Shown: one piece after another, positions 32,108 to 44,570 of the stretch | Position numbering within the stretch: the stretch's first letter is position 1 | Layout: each line of letters begins with the position of its first letter | From: Euryodendron excelsum | Lineage: Eukaryota > Streptophyta > Magnoliopsida > Ericales > Pentaphylacaceae | Length of the DNA stretch: 64,000 bases | Direction: 5' to 3' | Assembly: GCA_033060915.1 (NCBI GenBank) | Contig: CM065379.1 | Coordinates: 33,343,318 to 33,407,317 of the forward strand | Made by a program: the position numbers and the translations under genes | Notes under the pieces: generated by a model | Told to the model about the DNA's origin: nothing | Database searches by the model: none | The model's input: only the letters and a program-made list of their open reading frames with translations

Positions 32108-35100
32108 TTGGTTAACTAGGGTCAAGTTAACCTAGGGTTGGATAACTAGACTCAAGTTAACCTAGGGTTGGATAACTAGGGTCAAGTTAACCTAAGGTTG
32201 GGTAACTAGGGTCAAGTTAACCTAGGGTTGGGTAACTAGGGTCAAGTTAACCTAGGGTTGGACAACTAGGGTCAAGGTAACCTAGGCTTAGATTGGAAGA
32301 ATGATTTTGAAAGTTGGTTTGATGCACTTTTGGAAAGAGTTTTGAAAAACAAGACATGTTATGCCATGGACCTTGGTTGGCAAACTTTTTGAAGATCATT
32401 TCCATCAAAATTGTAACTCTAGCCAAGAGTATGGTTTATATGGTTGGTGATTGGAGACCATTCCAAGGAAGGTTTCCTCATAGCCATTATAACCTTTATC
32501 TTGACAAGAGTGGGGGCTTCTAAAATCAAACATAAGGATGGCAATTTTTGAAAAATCATTTTTGATGCGAAGATGGAGAGAATGCATTTTTGAAAATCAT
32601 CTTTTGATAAGGATTTTGAAAATCACTTTTCAAGGGGATCATTCCATCAAGAAAGGGTTCATATGGTCAAACAAATGGAGATCACTCAAGAGAGGGTTTC
32701 ATGGGGCCATTCCAACCACTACACTTAAAAGAATGAAAATCTTGAAGATTAGAGAATTAGAAAGCAACCCTTATGCAAGTTAAAATGTCATGATACCAAA
32801 ATGAAAGTTAGGGGATTAGTAGGAGGTCTTCTAAGGCATAATTCCTAAAATCTCATCCTACACTTCAAGTGGCCAACTCTTGGAACAATTTTTGAAAGAA
32901 ATGTAGAACTTGGAAATGTCATAAAATTAAGAGCAATGTAAGCATTGTGGAACATGACAATAAGCATAAAATGAAGCCAAGCACACAAGATGTGATCAAA
33001 ATAATAATATACAAGGGGTCATGATTCACATACAAGGCTTTTAGGCTACACCACATAAACAAGGGGCTCCTATGCTATACCATCTAAAAGTAGGCTAATG
33101 AGAGGTACCCCTACACGGTGGCTCTCACTTGCTTTCCTCTAGGCATGATCTAAGAGCCCTCTTGGCTCAAGCATGTAAGAAAAGGGGGGTTGAAGATGGA
33201 GATTAAAATAGAAAATAGCCTAAATAGGCTAGGAGGGAGCAGAGAAGAGTGGGGGAGAGCACAAATGTAAAAGGGATACCACCTTTTGCCTTCACCCTAC
33301 TTGTAGTCTTCAATGGATGTTTTGATTGGAGCTTGAGTGACTTCAAGAGGGCTTGAGAGGCTAGAGTGGAGTGTGTATGAGGTCTTGTATGTGGAGTTTA
33401 TAGGCTTGAGAGGGGTAGAATCTAGCCTAAGTGTTGGAAGGGTGGAATATATGTAAGGATTCGAGTTTCTGGAGTGATTTCAGAGAACTTCGCATCAATT
33501 TCGGACCTGGAATATACAAAGGGGGAGGCCTCTATTTATAGGCAATCTGGAACAGGCCTGACGCATGTACTACATGCGCATGGCCAAAATTTGGCCATGC
33601 GCATGTAAGACATGCGCAGGTACTGTTCTGTTGCCAAAATGACACGTGGCACCCTATATACTGGTTAAATCTCGACTGTTGATCGAAAGTCGGTCAATCT
33701 GATCAAAATTTGAGCGCATGTAGCATACGCTCCATCACCGGGAAGGTTCGTCCAAACTTTGCCTTTATAATTGAGTCAATCGGGAAGGTTTCGGGGGAAT
33801 CGGTCGCACTCAAGATGTTCTCCTAGTGCTTCCGATGAACTTTCATGTTTTCGGAAAGTTTGAATTATGTTTGGAGGTGAGTGATATCGTCTTGGGAAGT
33901 GTGCCAAAAAGGTCACTTTTACAAAGCATCTGTGCTACACTCTCGAGGTGTTTAAAAGTGGCTGTTTTCGTTTCGTGTGATCGAGGCCTTCGAGAAGCGA
34001 TCTATTTGATCGGACCGTACTAATGGAAAACACCCTAGAAATACTTTCAGGAATTCCCAAATTTACGGATTTCTCAAGTCGTTTGACGGTACGTTTTGAT
34101 TAGGGAATCGGAGAAAAAGTCAACATTGGCAGAGCGTCTATGAGACGCTCCAGGGTTGCTGAAAGATATAGTTTTCACACCGTACGATGGAGGGCTTCAA
34201 GAAGCGAACTTTTCGATCAAACCGTATCGATGGACAGATCTATGGACGAGCTTTCGAGAATTTCCTGATTTACACATTTCTCAAGTCGGTTGACGGTGCG
34301 TTATAACTAGAGAATCGGGGGAAAAGACAATTTAAGCAGAGCGTCTACAAGACGCTCCAGGGAACTTTTATCGCGTCGTGTGAGTTTAGTGTCGTAGGGT
34401 GCTCCTTGGGTTAAATAAGGGCGTGTGGTGAAACCCCCTACTCGAAATCCTAAGGCCGGTGCTGTTTCGGGGCATATTTGGGCTTCTAGGGGCAAAATGG
34501 TCATTTTGACCAGGGTTGGCTGGAAATGGTCAGGAATGGTTTGATGTGTTGTGTTAAGTGTGTAGGGTTGTTTAGGGATAGTTTTGGGAGAGTCTTTTAC
34601 CGTTCTGCCGGGTTTGTGCCGTGCTGAGGTGCTCAAGGGCAAAACGATCATTTTGACCGAAGTGGGCCGGAATAGGACCGAATTTGGATCAAAAGGCGTG
34701 CGGGGGATGCCTAATGGTTTAACAACATTTTGGAAGGACGAACTTATCACTTTGAGGGATATTGAACTTTCCCAAAGCGTGCCTGGAGGCCCAAGGGCAA
34801 GTTTGGTCATTTTTCACCGAGTCGGGCTAGCAGGCGCCGGTGTTGACCTAAGTGTTGGTTCCCGAGACCGCCCAATCTCGGAAAACTACCTGTGCGCTGT
34901 TGGTCTCCAAGAACACTGGTTCTTAGAGAGCTACCTATAGGGGTGGTGTTGGTTCCTGAGAACGCCTGGTCTCAGAAAGCTACCTGAAGGGTGATGTTGG
35001 TCTCTGAGAACGCCCAGTCTCGGAGAACTACCAAATGACAGACATTCTACATTGGCGGGCTAGCAGGGGCCAGAAGTGAATCGTCTAGAATTTTGATGAG

Positions 35101-35352
35101 GTGTTGGTTCCCGAGATCGACCGATCCCGGAAAGCTACCTAGATGGCGTTGGTTTCCAGGACCGCCCGGTCCGGAAAGCTGCCTAGAATAATGGTGCTTA
35201 TGGCTCCAGCGGGTCCTTGTGGGCCCGAGAAGTGACCAGTTGACCGGATTGGAGATTAAAAGGCTTGCCTTGAGCTTGCATGTGTTATGATGTTGAAAAC
35301 CGAACCCAGTTGGATAGGAGATTGCCGAGCAGGCAAAAATGGGGTGCTTACA
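32108..35352 (-). repeat. 5' LTR of the PMD element, truncated at its inner end
   Basis: It aligns with about 25068-28161 of the other LTR. About 950 bp of its 3' end in minus orientation, and the primer site, are missing. The breakpoint is inside the 30-bp array and joins directly to the PMD reading frame. It keeps 310 bp (32867-33177) absent from the left LTR. The end ggggtgcttaca abuts TSD TAAAA. Confidence 0.85.
33533..33606 (-). promoter_or_regulatory. LTR promoter: TATA box and perfect 35-bp palindrome (right LTR)
   Basis: TATAAATA on the minus strand at 33533-33540. At 33572-33606 lies ACATGCGCATGGCCAAA, one central base, and its exact reverse complement, beginning about 31 bp upstream of the TATA box. 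The preceding bases repeat the gcatgt/acatgc words. A dimeric activator site or strong hairpin is plausible. Confidence 0.75.
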
Positions 35353-35357
35353 TAAAA

Positions 35358-36350
35358 CATATAAAATTAATCACTCCATTCAACAGCTTCTATCTTTATA
35401 TATATCCCATATAAATAGACCCACTTCTTAGAATTTTATGAAGAATTGTGAACATGGATAATTTGTGACATTAAAAGTAATTTCCTCCATCACTTCCCTT
35501 CTCTTTTTTCTTCTTTTTTTCTCTCCTTTTTTTTTTCCTTTCAAAATTACATCAACAATGGAACTCGTGGATTGAGAATAAAAACACGTTCCTTTTCACC
35601 AACCATAGCCCTACCACAATTCCGGACACCCCCACACTTATTTCTCGCGCACCTATACATATCATAAGGATGAACAATGCTCCATTAGCTCTACGGCTTG
35701 GGTAAAGGCATTATTATTTTTGGATTTAAAGCTTGTAATGTGGGTTCACAATAATGAAAAAAATAACATATGAAGCTTAAAGGGGTTCACAAAGGGAAAA
35801 GTTAATTACAAGGTAGGCTATTTGGCTTATGTAGCTTATAACAAAGATGACCTTAATCATGTTCATGCATGCATGTGTCAATATGACCTCGAAGAGAATC
35901 AAGGCAAGTTCTAGAGAAACAAATCCATGGAAGAATATATCACATGAAAGAAAATAGTGACTGATATGAATGTGTCAGTCTAAAGGCTCAAAATCTCACC
36001 AGCTTTTGTCTACCAAATTTAGTCACTCCAATCTCAAGTAAAATAACTAGACTAATTAATTCTAAGTTGGAAGATTACTTATTCAATCATGTTATGAATT
36101 CTTCAAGCTTAATTTAATCTTGTTATTATTATTTTTTTCAAAACAAATATGAAAACACAACCTAAATCCCCTCCCCTACACTTAAAACTTGCATTGTCCC
36201 CAATGTAAAGTAAAATGCACAGAAAGGGCAGAGATAACCAATATATAAATGCAAAAATAAGAAAAGAAAAATGAACTTCCCTTGGGTTGCCTCCCAAGCA
36301 GCGCCTTTGTTTATTGTCGTGGGCTCAACTCAATGCTTCCTTCTTCAATC
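35358..36350 (-). other. Athila A 3' spacer, proximal half
   Basis: Non-coding spacer between the integrase end and the inserted element. Read on the minus strand it includes CTTGGGAGGCAACCCAAG (around 36280-36300) and ctttacattggggacaatgc (around 36190-36210). Both motifs recur after pol in Athila-like elements. Confidence 0.65.
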
Positions 36351-36353
36351 CAT

Positions 36354-39300
36354 TTAAAGCGGATCCTCAAGGTCCAGTTTCTCTATGTTCTCTACTTGGA
36401 AACCTTCATGGAATTGCTTAAGTTGATGGCCATTCACCTTCAACACTTTGAAAGTGGCTAAGCTTTGAATTTCAACTGCACCATGAGGAAAAACATTAGT
36501 AACGATAAAAGGTCCAATCCAACGAGAACGTAACTTACCCGAAAACAAACGAAGTCGGGACTGGTAGAGAAGAACTTTCTGACCAACTTTAAACTCCTTC
36601 CTAGAAATCATCTTGTCATGAAAGCCTTCGTCTTTTCCTTGTAAATCCTTACACTCTCGTAGGCATCATTGCGAATTTCCTCCAACTCTTGGAGTTGCAA
36701 TTTCCTATGTTCTCCACTTTCATCCATCTTCATGTTAACACTCTTGATAGCCCAGTAAGCTTTGTGTTCTAGCTCAACTGGAAGGTGGCACGGTTTTTTA
36801 AATGCCAATTGATAAGGTGACATACCAATGGGCGTTTTATATGCAGTCCTGTACGCCCACAAAGTATCATCCAATCGCAAACTCCAATCTTTTCTACTTG
36901 GATTGACTGTCTTTTCAATGATGGACTTGATCTATCGATTTGACACTTTCGCTTGTTCACTAGTTTGCGGATGATATGAAGTTGACACCTTGTGTGTTAC
37001 ACGGTACTTTCTCAAAAAAGTCGCCACAGTTCGATTGCAAAAGTGAGTACTTCGATCACTTATTAGAGCTCTTGGAATTCTAAACCTAGAGAATATGTTA
37101 AACTTGATAAAATCTGCAACAACTTTAGAATCATCAGTCCTGGTGACTTTAGCTTCCACCCATTTCGAGACATAATCACCCGCAAGCAAGATATAAACAT
37201 AACTGAAAGATACAGGAAATGATCCCATGAAATCAATGCCCCAAACATAAAAAATTTCACAAAATAGTATGGAAATTTGTGGGATCTCATTCCTGTGGGA
37301 TATATTATCTGTCTTTTGACAAGGATCGCATGACTTACAATAAGAATATGAATCTCGAAATAGAGATAGCCAATAAAAACCACATTCTAGCACTTTTCTC
37401 GCTGTTCTCTTGGCTCCAAAGTGACCTCCACAAGCATAAGAATGACAAAAGGTTAAAATAAACATGATTTTATTTTCAGGAATGCACCTTCTGATCACCT
37501 GATCCGCACAATGCTTCCATAAGTATGGGTCATCCCACACATAGTATTTGGTATCACTCTTGATCTTATCTCTTTGAGCCCTAGACAAACCAGTAGGTAC
37601 TATGTTAATAACTAAATAATTTACAATATTTGCATACCAAGGTAATGTCACACTTGCAGAGAACAATTGCTCATTATGAACTATTTCCTGCAAACGAAGT
37701 TCATCCTCGATATGAGCTAAACAACTCAAATGATCGGCGACACGATTTTCTGTCCCTCTTTTCTCTTTGATCTCCAAATCGAATTCACTCAAGAGAAGTA
37801 TCCATCTAATTAATCTTGGTTTTGCCTCTTTCTTTGTCATCAAATAACGAAGAGCTGCGTGATCAGAGTAAACAATCACTTTAGTACCAAGTAAATAAGA
37901 TCGAAACTTTTTTAAAGAAAAAACAACAGCTAAAAGTTCTTTTTCAGTAGTAGTATAATTTCTCTAAGCATCATTCAAAGTTCTGGAAGCATAATAAATG
38001 GCATGAGACGCTTTTCCAATTCTTAGACCCAAGACAGCACTGACTGCATAATCACTAGCATCCCACATTATCTCGAAAGGAACGCTCCAGTCAGGAGGTT
38101 GGATAACTGGGGTAAAAGTCAACAGTTCCTTTAGCTTATCAAACACTTTTTTACATACTTCATTGAACTCAAAAATCACGTCCTTTTGTAGTAACTTGCA
38201 TAGGGGTGATGCTATTTTGGAGAAGTCCTTGATGAATCTTCGGTAAAAACCTGTATGTCCAAGAAAAGAACGAACTTCCCGCACACTAGTAGGATAAGGT
38301 AAAGATTGAATAATGTCAACTTTAGCTTTGTCAACCTCAATTCCCCTAGATGAAACAACATGACCTAACACTATACCTCGTTCAACCATAAAATGATATT
38401 TTTTAGAGTTTAACACAAGGTTAGTTTCCATGCGTCTTTGAAGAACAAGTGTAAGGTTGTGCAAACAATTATCAAAGGAGTCTTCATAAACTTTGAAATC
38501 ATCCATTAAAACTTCTATGATATGCTCAATATAATCTGAAAATAAGCTGACTATACACCTTTGGAAAGTGGCAGGGGCATTACAAAGGCCGAAGGGCATG
38601 CGATGATCTGCAAAAGTCCCGAATGGGCATATAAAAGTTGTATTTTCTTGATCCTTTGGCACAATTGTAATCTAAAAATAACTAGAAAAATCATCAAGGA
38701 AACAATAATAAGAATGACCAACTAACCTTTCAAGCATTTGATCAATAAAAGGTAAAGGGAAATGGTCCTTGCGGGTTACAGCATTTAGTTTTCTATAATC
38801 TATACAAACCCGCCACCCATTCTGAACACGGGTAGGAACTAACTCATCATTTTGATTTTTCACAACAGTTATTCTAGTCTTCTTAGGACCCACTTGAACT
38901 GGGCTATCCCAATTGCTTTCCGAAGTAGGGTAAATCATTCCAACTTTAAGCAGTTTAAGGATCTCCTTCTTTACTACTTCCATCATAGGTGGGTTCAATC
39001 TTCTTTGCGGTTGACGGGAAGGTTTTGCTCCCTCTTCAAGTAGTATGAGATGCATGCATGTAGACGGGCTAATTTCTTTAATATCCGCAATTGTCCAACC
39101 AATAGCCGTCTTATGCTCCTTTAGGACCTACATAAGTTTTTCTTCTTGCAACTCACAAAGTTTACTAGAGATGATCACTGGTAATGTTCCTCCGTCTCCA
39201 AGGAACACGCACTTGATGTGACTGGGGAGAGGCTTCAAATCTGGAATAGGGGCCTGCAAAACAGAGGGTAAAGCCCTTTCGTTAGAAACTGGTAATGCAA

Positions 39301-40015
39301 CATAAGGCACGTTACCTGACTGTTGTAACTTCGAAAAATCATTCAGTGCTGCAACAGTTTCTTGCAGATCATTACTCAATGCTAACTCTCCATTCTCTTC
39401 CTCAAGATGCTTACTGTGGCAACTTCCAATACATCTTGTCCATCAAGTTCAAAAACTTCATATGCTAAAGAATCAATCACATCAATAAAATAAACAGGAT
39501 AATCATCACAAGGGTATTTCATAGCATCATAAATATTAAACTTAACAATTTTACCATTAAATTCCTTGATAAGTGTGCCACTATGAACATCCATCTTAGT
39601 CTTAGATGTCTTTAAAAATGGTCTTCCTAACAAAATAGGGGTATTTTGGTCTCCATTTTCCATATCAAGCACATAAAAATCAGCAGGAAAAATCAAATCG
39701 TTAACTTGTACAAGAACATCCTCAACTACACCCTTACGATAGGCATTAGATCTATCAGCCAATTGAATAACAACACCAGTTTTATTCAAAGGTCCAAGTT
39801 TCAAAGAAGTATATATAGAATATGGCATGACATTAATAGAAGCTCCTAAATCAATCATGGCCTTCTCAAATCTAGTGTTACCTATCGTACAAGGGATAGT
39901 AAACATACATGGATCCTTGCACTTTGCAGGGAGTTTTCTTTGAATAACTGTAGAAACATTCTCCCCTAATCTCACCTTCTTACATCCTTTAAGTTTCTGT
40001 TTGTTGACTTGAGTT
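36354..40015 (-). pseudogene. Athila-like Ty3/gypsy pol (protease, RT, RNase H, integrase), degenerate
   Basis: The order on the minus strand is protease, RT, RNase H, integrase. Protease (39975-39382) has CTIGNTRFEKAMIDLGASIN; the active site is DLGAS where DTGAS is usual. RT (39055-37964) has WRVCIDYRKLN, RMPFGLCNAPATFQRC and EVLMDDF (active-site DD kept). RNase H follows with ASDYAVSAVLG and [13 protein letters not shown]. Integrase (37879-36880) has the H-H-C-C finger ending [27 protein letters not shown] and [14 protein letters not shown], where Glu of the usual G-Q-V-E-V is Lys. The C-terminal part (36611-36354) ends [11 protein letters not shown]. Stops at several points and a frame change near 36608 make it a pseudogene. 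Gag is absent: sequence right of about 40015 belongs to element B. Confidence 0.9.
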
Positions 40016-40308
40016 AAAAATACCTTGAAAAATTATCAGTATTTTGGGCAATTGGGTCGTTCTTAGCTAAGATCTCTTTTAATACATTAAACCTTCGTTT
40101 TCATTCAGTTATTAGTTAATCAATCTCTCCAAACAAAATTAGATTTTATTCTCTTTGTGGAGTTATTTTTGTGGGTTCTTAACCTATCAGAATGGAAGGT
40201 TTTATACACCACCCTGTTTCCCTATGGATTGACCTCGAACTTCACCGAGTTTTATTATTGTATCGCGGTCATGCAATTGCAGATCATCGCACATTTCTGA
40301 AGCGACCA
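40015..40308 (+). repeat. Element B 5' LTR fragment (3' end only)
   Basis: It aligns with about 55023-55314 (shared cttctt-free core words gggtcgttctta, caatctctc, ggagttatttttgtgg, cttca-cgagttttatta, and a final gcacgtttctagag-type end). It ends CGACCA and is followed directly by a primer site. The left part is replaced by the Athila A pol. Confidence 0.75.
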
Positions 40309-40313
40309 ATTTT

Positions 40314-40326
40314 TGGTGTCATTACC
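40314..40326 (+). promoter_or_regulatory. Element B primer-binding site, split by solo LTR
   Basis: TGGTGTCATTACC at 40314-40326 continues as CAGAA at 50786. It matches the Athila-type primer site TGGCGCCGTTGCC with four C-to-T or G-to-A changes, as expected from methylated-cytosine decay. The outer solo LTR duplicated its last five bases (TTACC) on insertion. Confidence 0.65.
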
Positions 40327-41149
40327 TGTCGCACCCAGATTTTTCGCACTCGAGGAATACTCACACAGGTGGAAAAAATGTCGTACCCTCTCGTTAGAAC
40401 TCACCTTCCTAGAAGAATGAGTACGACTAGATTTGAATTGAAAATGGATTTGAATAAAAGGCTTTTAGAAAAAGATTTGGAGTTGCCACCTAACTTGATT
40501 AAGGTGAGTTAGGTCACCTAAAAACTAAGAATAATCCGAAGACTACACTTAGGGTTTTGGGAAAACGATTTTGAAAATATCTCCTCGAGAGAGGGTTTTT
40601 AAGAAAAACAGGTTGTTTAGCAACCTTTGGAAAACATTTAGCCCTTTTTGAAAAATAACTCCGTTTGGTCTTTGAAATCAGTGATCCTAGGTTCGGAGGT
40701 TGGTTACGTGTAGGGAAAACGCACTAAGCCATCACCTTACCCCGCCCTTTCGGTACCTACATGTCAATCTACCCTAAATTCACTTATGAGAGTCTTTAAC
40801 TAACTATTGACCAATCCTATCCACTTTGAAAAACAATGTTTGAAAAGAAATGATGCATGAGATGCAAGTGCAAAATAAGAGAGAGTTGGAGAATAGATTT
40901 GGAAATAAATTTGAAAAAAAAATGATTTGATTTGAAAGAGATTTGAAATTGAAAAGTTTTGGAAATTGAAAGTAGAGATTTGAAAATAGAAATTTGAAAT
41001 TGAAAATTTGAAAATAGATTGGAGATTTGGAAAGATTTTGAAATTAGAAATTTGAAAAATGTTGTAGAATTTGAAATTTGAAAGTAGTTGTGGAATTTGA
41101 AATTTGAAAAATGTTGTGACCGCACCTATGAAGGTTGCCTACGTATCCC

Positions 41150-42790
41150 TTTGGAGGAATCAGGTCAGTCGTAGTTCAGACCGGAGTCCGATTGAAAATA
41201 GAAGAGTTGATTTGAAAAGAGATTGAATTGGAAATTGAATTTGATTTGAAATTAGAAGAGGAGATTGGAAATTGAAATTGAAAATATTGGACTTGCTTTG
41301 GAAAGATTGATTTTGGAAAGACTTGGTTTTAGGAAACCTAGACTTAGGAAAGAGACTTAGGAAAGATTTTACTCGACTTGGAAGGTTTAGAAAGAATTAG
41401 ATTTATGAAGTGTTTGAATTAGAAAAGGTCTGATTTAGGAAAGTTTCGAATTAGGAAAGTTTCATTTTTGGAAAGTTCCGAATTAAGAAAGTTTTCAACT
41501 TAGGAGAGTTTCGAATTTAGGAAAGTTTTGAAATTAGGAAATATTTCGAAATGTTCAAATTAGGAAAGTTTCAAAATAGGAAAGTTTTGGAATTAGGAAA
41601 ATTTCAATTTAGGAAAGTTTTGAATTAAGAAAGTTTCAACTTAGGAAGGTTTTGAAATAGGGAAGTTTTGAAAATTGGAAAGTTTAGAAAACAAGGAAGT
41701 TTTGAAAATAAAAAAGTTTTGAGTTTAGAAAGCTTTGGATTTGGAAAGATTTAAAATTTAGAAAGTTTAGGATTTAGAAAGTTTTAGAGTTTTAGAAAAT
41801 CTCAAGATTAAGAAAGGTTTGAGTTTAGAAAAAGTTTGAAAACTTAGGTTTGAAAAGTTAAGATTTGAAAAGAAGGTAAAATTAGGAAAGGGTTAAATTA
41901 GTTGAGTTTTAAAATTTAGGAAAGATTTTAATATTCAAGTTTTGGAAACTTAAGATTCAGGAAAGTGGAGAGTTAGGAAGGATTCAATTTAGGAAAGATT
42001 TGGGTTTTGAAATTTAAGGTTTAGGTTTAAGAAACTTATGGCTTAGGAAGGAATTGGATTAAGAAAGGTTTGGATTAGGAAGGGATTGGATTTGGTTTCT
42101 AAAAGAAAAGATTTGATTTTGTTTCCAAAAACGGAGGATGGGATCTAGTTTCCTAAACGGGAAGATTGGATTTGGTGTCCTAAAGGGAAAATTTGATTTC
42201 ACAAGGATTTGGAAAAGAAAATTTCTAGAACCCTAGGTTTGGAAGTGTAGAATTTTGACGTAGAAAAGAGGTTTTGGAAATGCGTATAGTTTTGGTATAG
42301 AAAACAAGAAGTTTTGAAAACCTAGGTTTTAAGGCAAGTTTGAAAACCACGTTTTTGGAAAAAAAATTAGGGTTTCCTAATTGTGGGTTCTAGGGCTTGA
42401 CTTGGGCTCTAAGGAAAGAGGATTTTTGGAAAGTGCGTTTTTGGAAACGAAGGCTTTCTAGAAGGGAATCCTAGGGAGGAGTTTCTAGAAGGAAGATTTT
42501 GGAAAAAGAGTTTTTGGAAAGATTTTTGGAGAGAGTTTTTCTAGGGAAGAGACCTAGGGAACGTTTTTGGAAAGTGGACTTTGAAAAGAGCGTTTTGGAA
42601 AATGGTTGAAAAAGGGAGTTTTGAAAAATAGATTTTTGGAAGGAATTTTTGAAAACAACTTTGGAAAGGAGAGTTTTAGGAAAATATGTTGAGAAGGAGA
42701 TTTTTAGGAAGAGATTTTTGAAGAGAGAGTTTTTTGGCAAGTATGAAAACGTCTCACTTTCCTAAAGCGATTCTAGCCATAAGAGCGCTA
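41150..42790. repeat. Low-complexity ttaggaaagttt region of outer LTR
   Basis: Dozens of irregular copies of ttaggaaagtttt or tttggaaag make a purine-rich stretch with no fixed period. It mirrors 47990-49640 in the inner copy on the other strand. The frames here are artefacts. Confidence 0.8.
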
Positions 42791-43642
42791 GAACCACTTT
42801 AGGAAAGTGGTTTTGAAAACAACAAGGGTTGAAAATATGGACCATATTGGTCACTTTGAATGTAACACTTTCCTAAAGCAACCCTAGCCATGGACATGCT
42901 AGAATCACCCTAGGATTGTGATTTTGAAAACAAGTTTTTGAAAAAGAAGATTTTGATGCAATTTTGAAAACAAGTTTGAAAACGATTTGAAAAACAACTT
43001 TGAAAACAGTTTTTTGGAAGATGCAAGATCATGATATGCACAATGCAATTTTGGGGTCGTGAACATACAAGGCTAAGGCTTCACCACATAATCAAGGGGG
43101 CCGGACCCACGTGGTCTCTGGTTAGACTAGAAGAAAGCCCCCGACACGGTGACTCTCCAATAACCCAATCCTACACATGGACCGGGAATCCCCTTGTTTC
43201 AAGCATGTAAAGAAGGGGGGGGGGGGGAAAGAGATGGGAGATTAAAATAGAGAAAACCCAAGTGGCTTAGGAGAGAGAAGAGAGAGGGGGGAAGTGCGGA
43301 AATTTAAATAGGGAGCCTACCGTATGTCTTGTTTATTTTGCGCGCCTTGTTTGTCTTCGATATTCGGTCTTCGTTTTGATCTTCGTCTTCAATCTTCAAG
43401 AGTTGTCTTCAAGCTTCAAACTTCAGATTGCAACTCTTCAAGTCTTCGAAGGAGGGTTGAAGGTTAGTGTATGAGTGTATGGGGGTGTATAGGAGTGTAT
43501 ATGAGGTTAGGGTTTAGTGTATGGTGGCTAGGGTTTGGAAAACCTAAGGAGGCTAGGGTTTAGGGAGTGTTCGAGCTCTGTATATCGAAATATGTGATTT
43601 TTAGTTTGAGTTTGCGAATCCTTTTCACGTTGGAGGAGGCTC

Positions 43643-43772
43643 TATATTCATAGAGGTTGGATAACACTGGCGCCTGTTGCAGTGGTGCCAGGCCAAATTT
43701 TACACTGGCGCCACTAAGAGTGGCGCCAGGCCAATTTTTGGCTTGGCGCCACTACTAATGGCGCCAGCCATT
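43643..43772 (-). promoter_or_regulatory. Outer LTR U3: GGCGCC palindromes upstream of weak TATA
   Basis: Five to six TGGCGCCA-type words (full or one-base variants) lie at 43670-43770. On the minus strand they sit directly upstream of TGAATATA (43643-43650), the decayed counterpart of TATAAATA in the inner copy. Confidence 0.55.
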
Positions 43773-44570
43773 TAGGAAATGTTTAAGGTCGGCAAGCAAC
43801 GTATCTTTGACTAGATTTGGGCGCCTGTACTAGTGACTACCATGCAATTTTTAGCCTGACTTCACTAGGAGTGACTCCGGAAAGTCCGGGAATGACTTGA
43901 AGGAGCCAGGAATGACCCGGAAGGCCGGAAAGGAGCAGGAACACTTAAAATAGTGTCCTAGAGGTATTTGACTTGGGAAATGAGGATAAGATGGGTCGGA
44001 AAGGTTGACCGGGCCTTTAGGGGCAAAACGGTCAATCGGATCGGAAACTGCCAAGACAAACTCGGACTATCCCAGAAGAAGACTTGAGATCTGAAACATT
44101 ATTTAGAAAGTTCTCAGAGGTTGCCGGTTTAATTCCCAGAGCCGGCGTGGTCGGAAAAGGAGACCGGCCCACCAGGGGCAAAACGGTCATTTTATACTGG
44201 GTTTGCCGGAACTGACTCGGAATGATCCGAAAAGGTAAAGGAAGGTTGAGAATACTATAAGAAGTAATCTTAGGAGGTTATCGGTTTGATACGCAGAGCC
44301 GGTGTGGTTCCCGGGGCGTTTGGATGATTAAGGGCAAAATGGTCATCTTGACCGGAAAGTCTCAGAAAAGGTCCAAAGGGCAGTTTGGTCATTTTTCACC
44401 GAAGTGGGCTAACAGACACTGGTGTTGACCTGGGTTTTGAGTGTTTCTGCCACTCTGACGGTGGTCGTCATGACACAGGGGTTTTTTGGCAATTCCCTAT
44501 ATCGACCTATTTGTGAGTATTTCCGCTACTCTAACGGTTTTATGAGTAGTTTCGCTACTCAAACCGTCTC

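Larger units (their letters stand above)
24122..35352 (-). mobile_element. 11.2-kb LTR element carrying an antisense PMD gene, TSD TAAAA
   Basis: The ends are TGTCGCGCCCCGG (24122) and ggggtgcttaca (35352). Exact 5-bp duplications TAAAA flank it (24117-24121 and 35353-35357), and the Athila A spacer continues across. Left LTR 24122-28161, right LTR 32108-35352. Both LTRs have TATAAATA on the minus strand, and the complement of the sequence right after the left LTR is a polypurine tract, so the transcribed direction is minus. The right LTR (the 5' LTR) lacks its end and the primer site. No gag or pol remains. The interior holds only a plus-strand PMD gene with its promoter and intron. Confidence 0.85.

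Noticed and set aside
36109..36297. 62-aa hydrophobic frame after Athila pol
   Set aside because: It overlaps the conserved non-coding post-pol motif and is not in line with pol.
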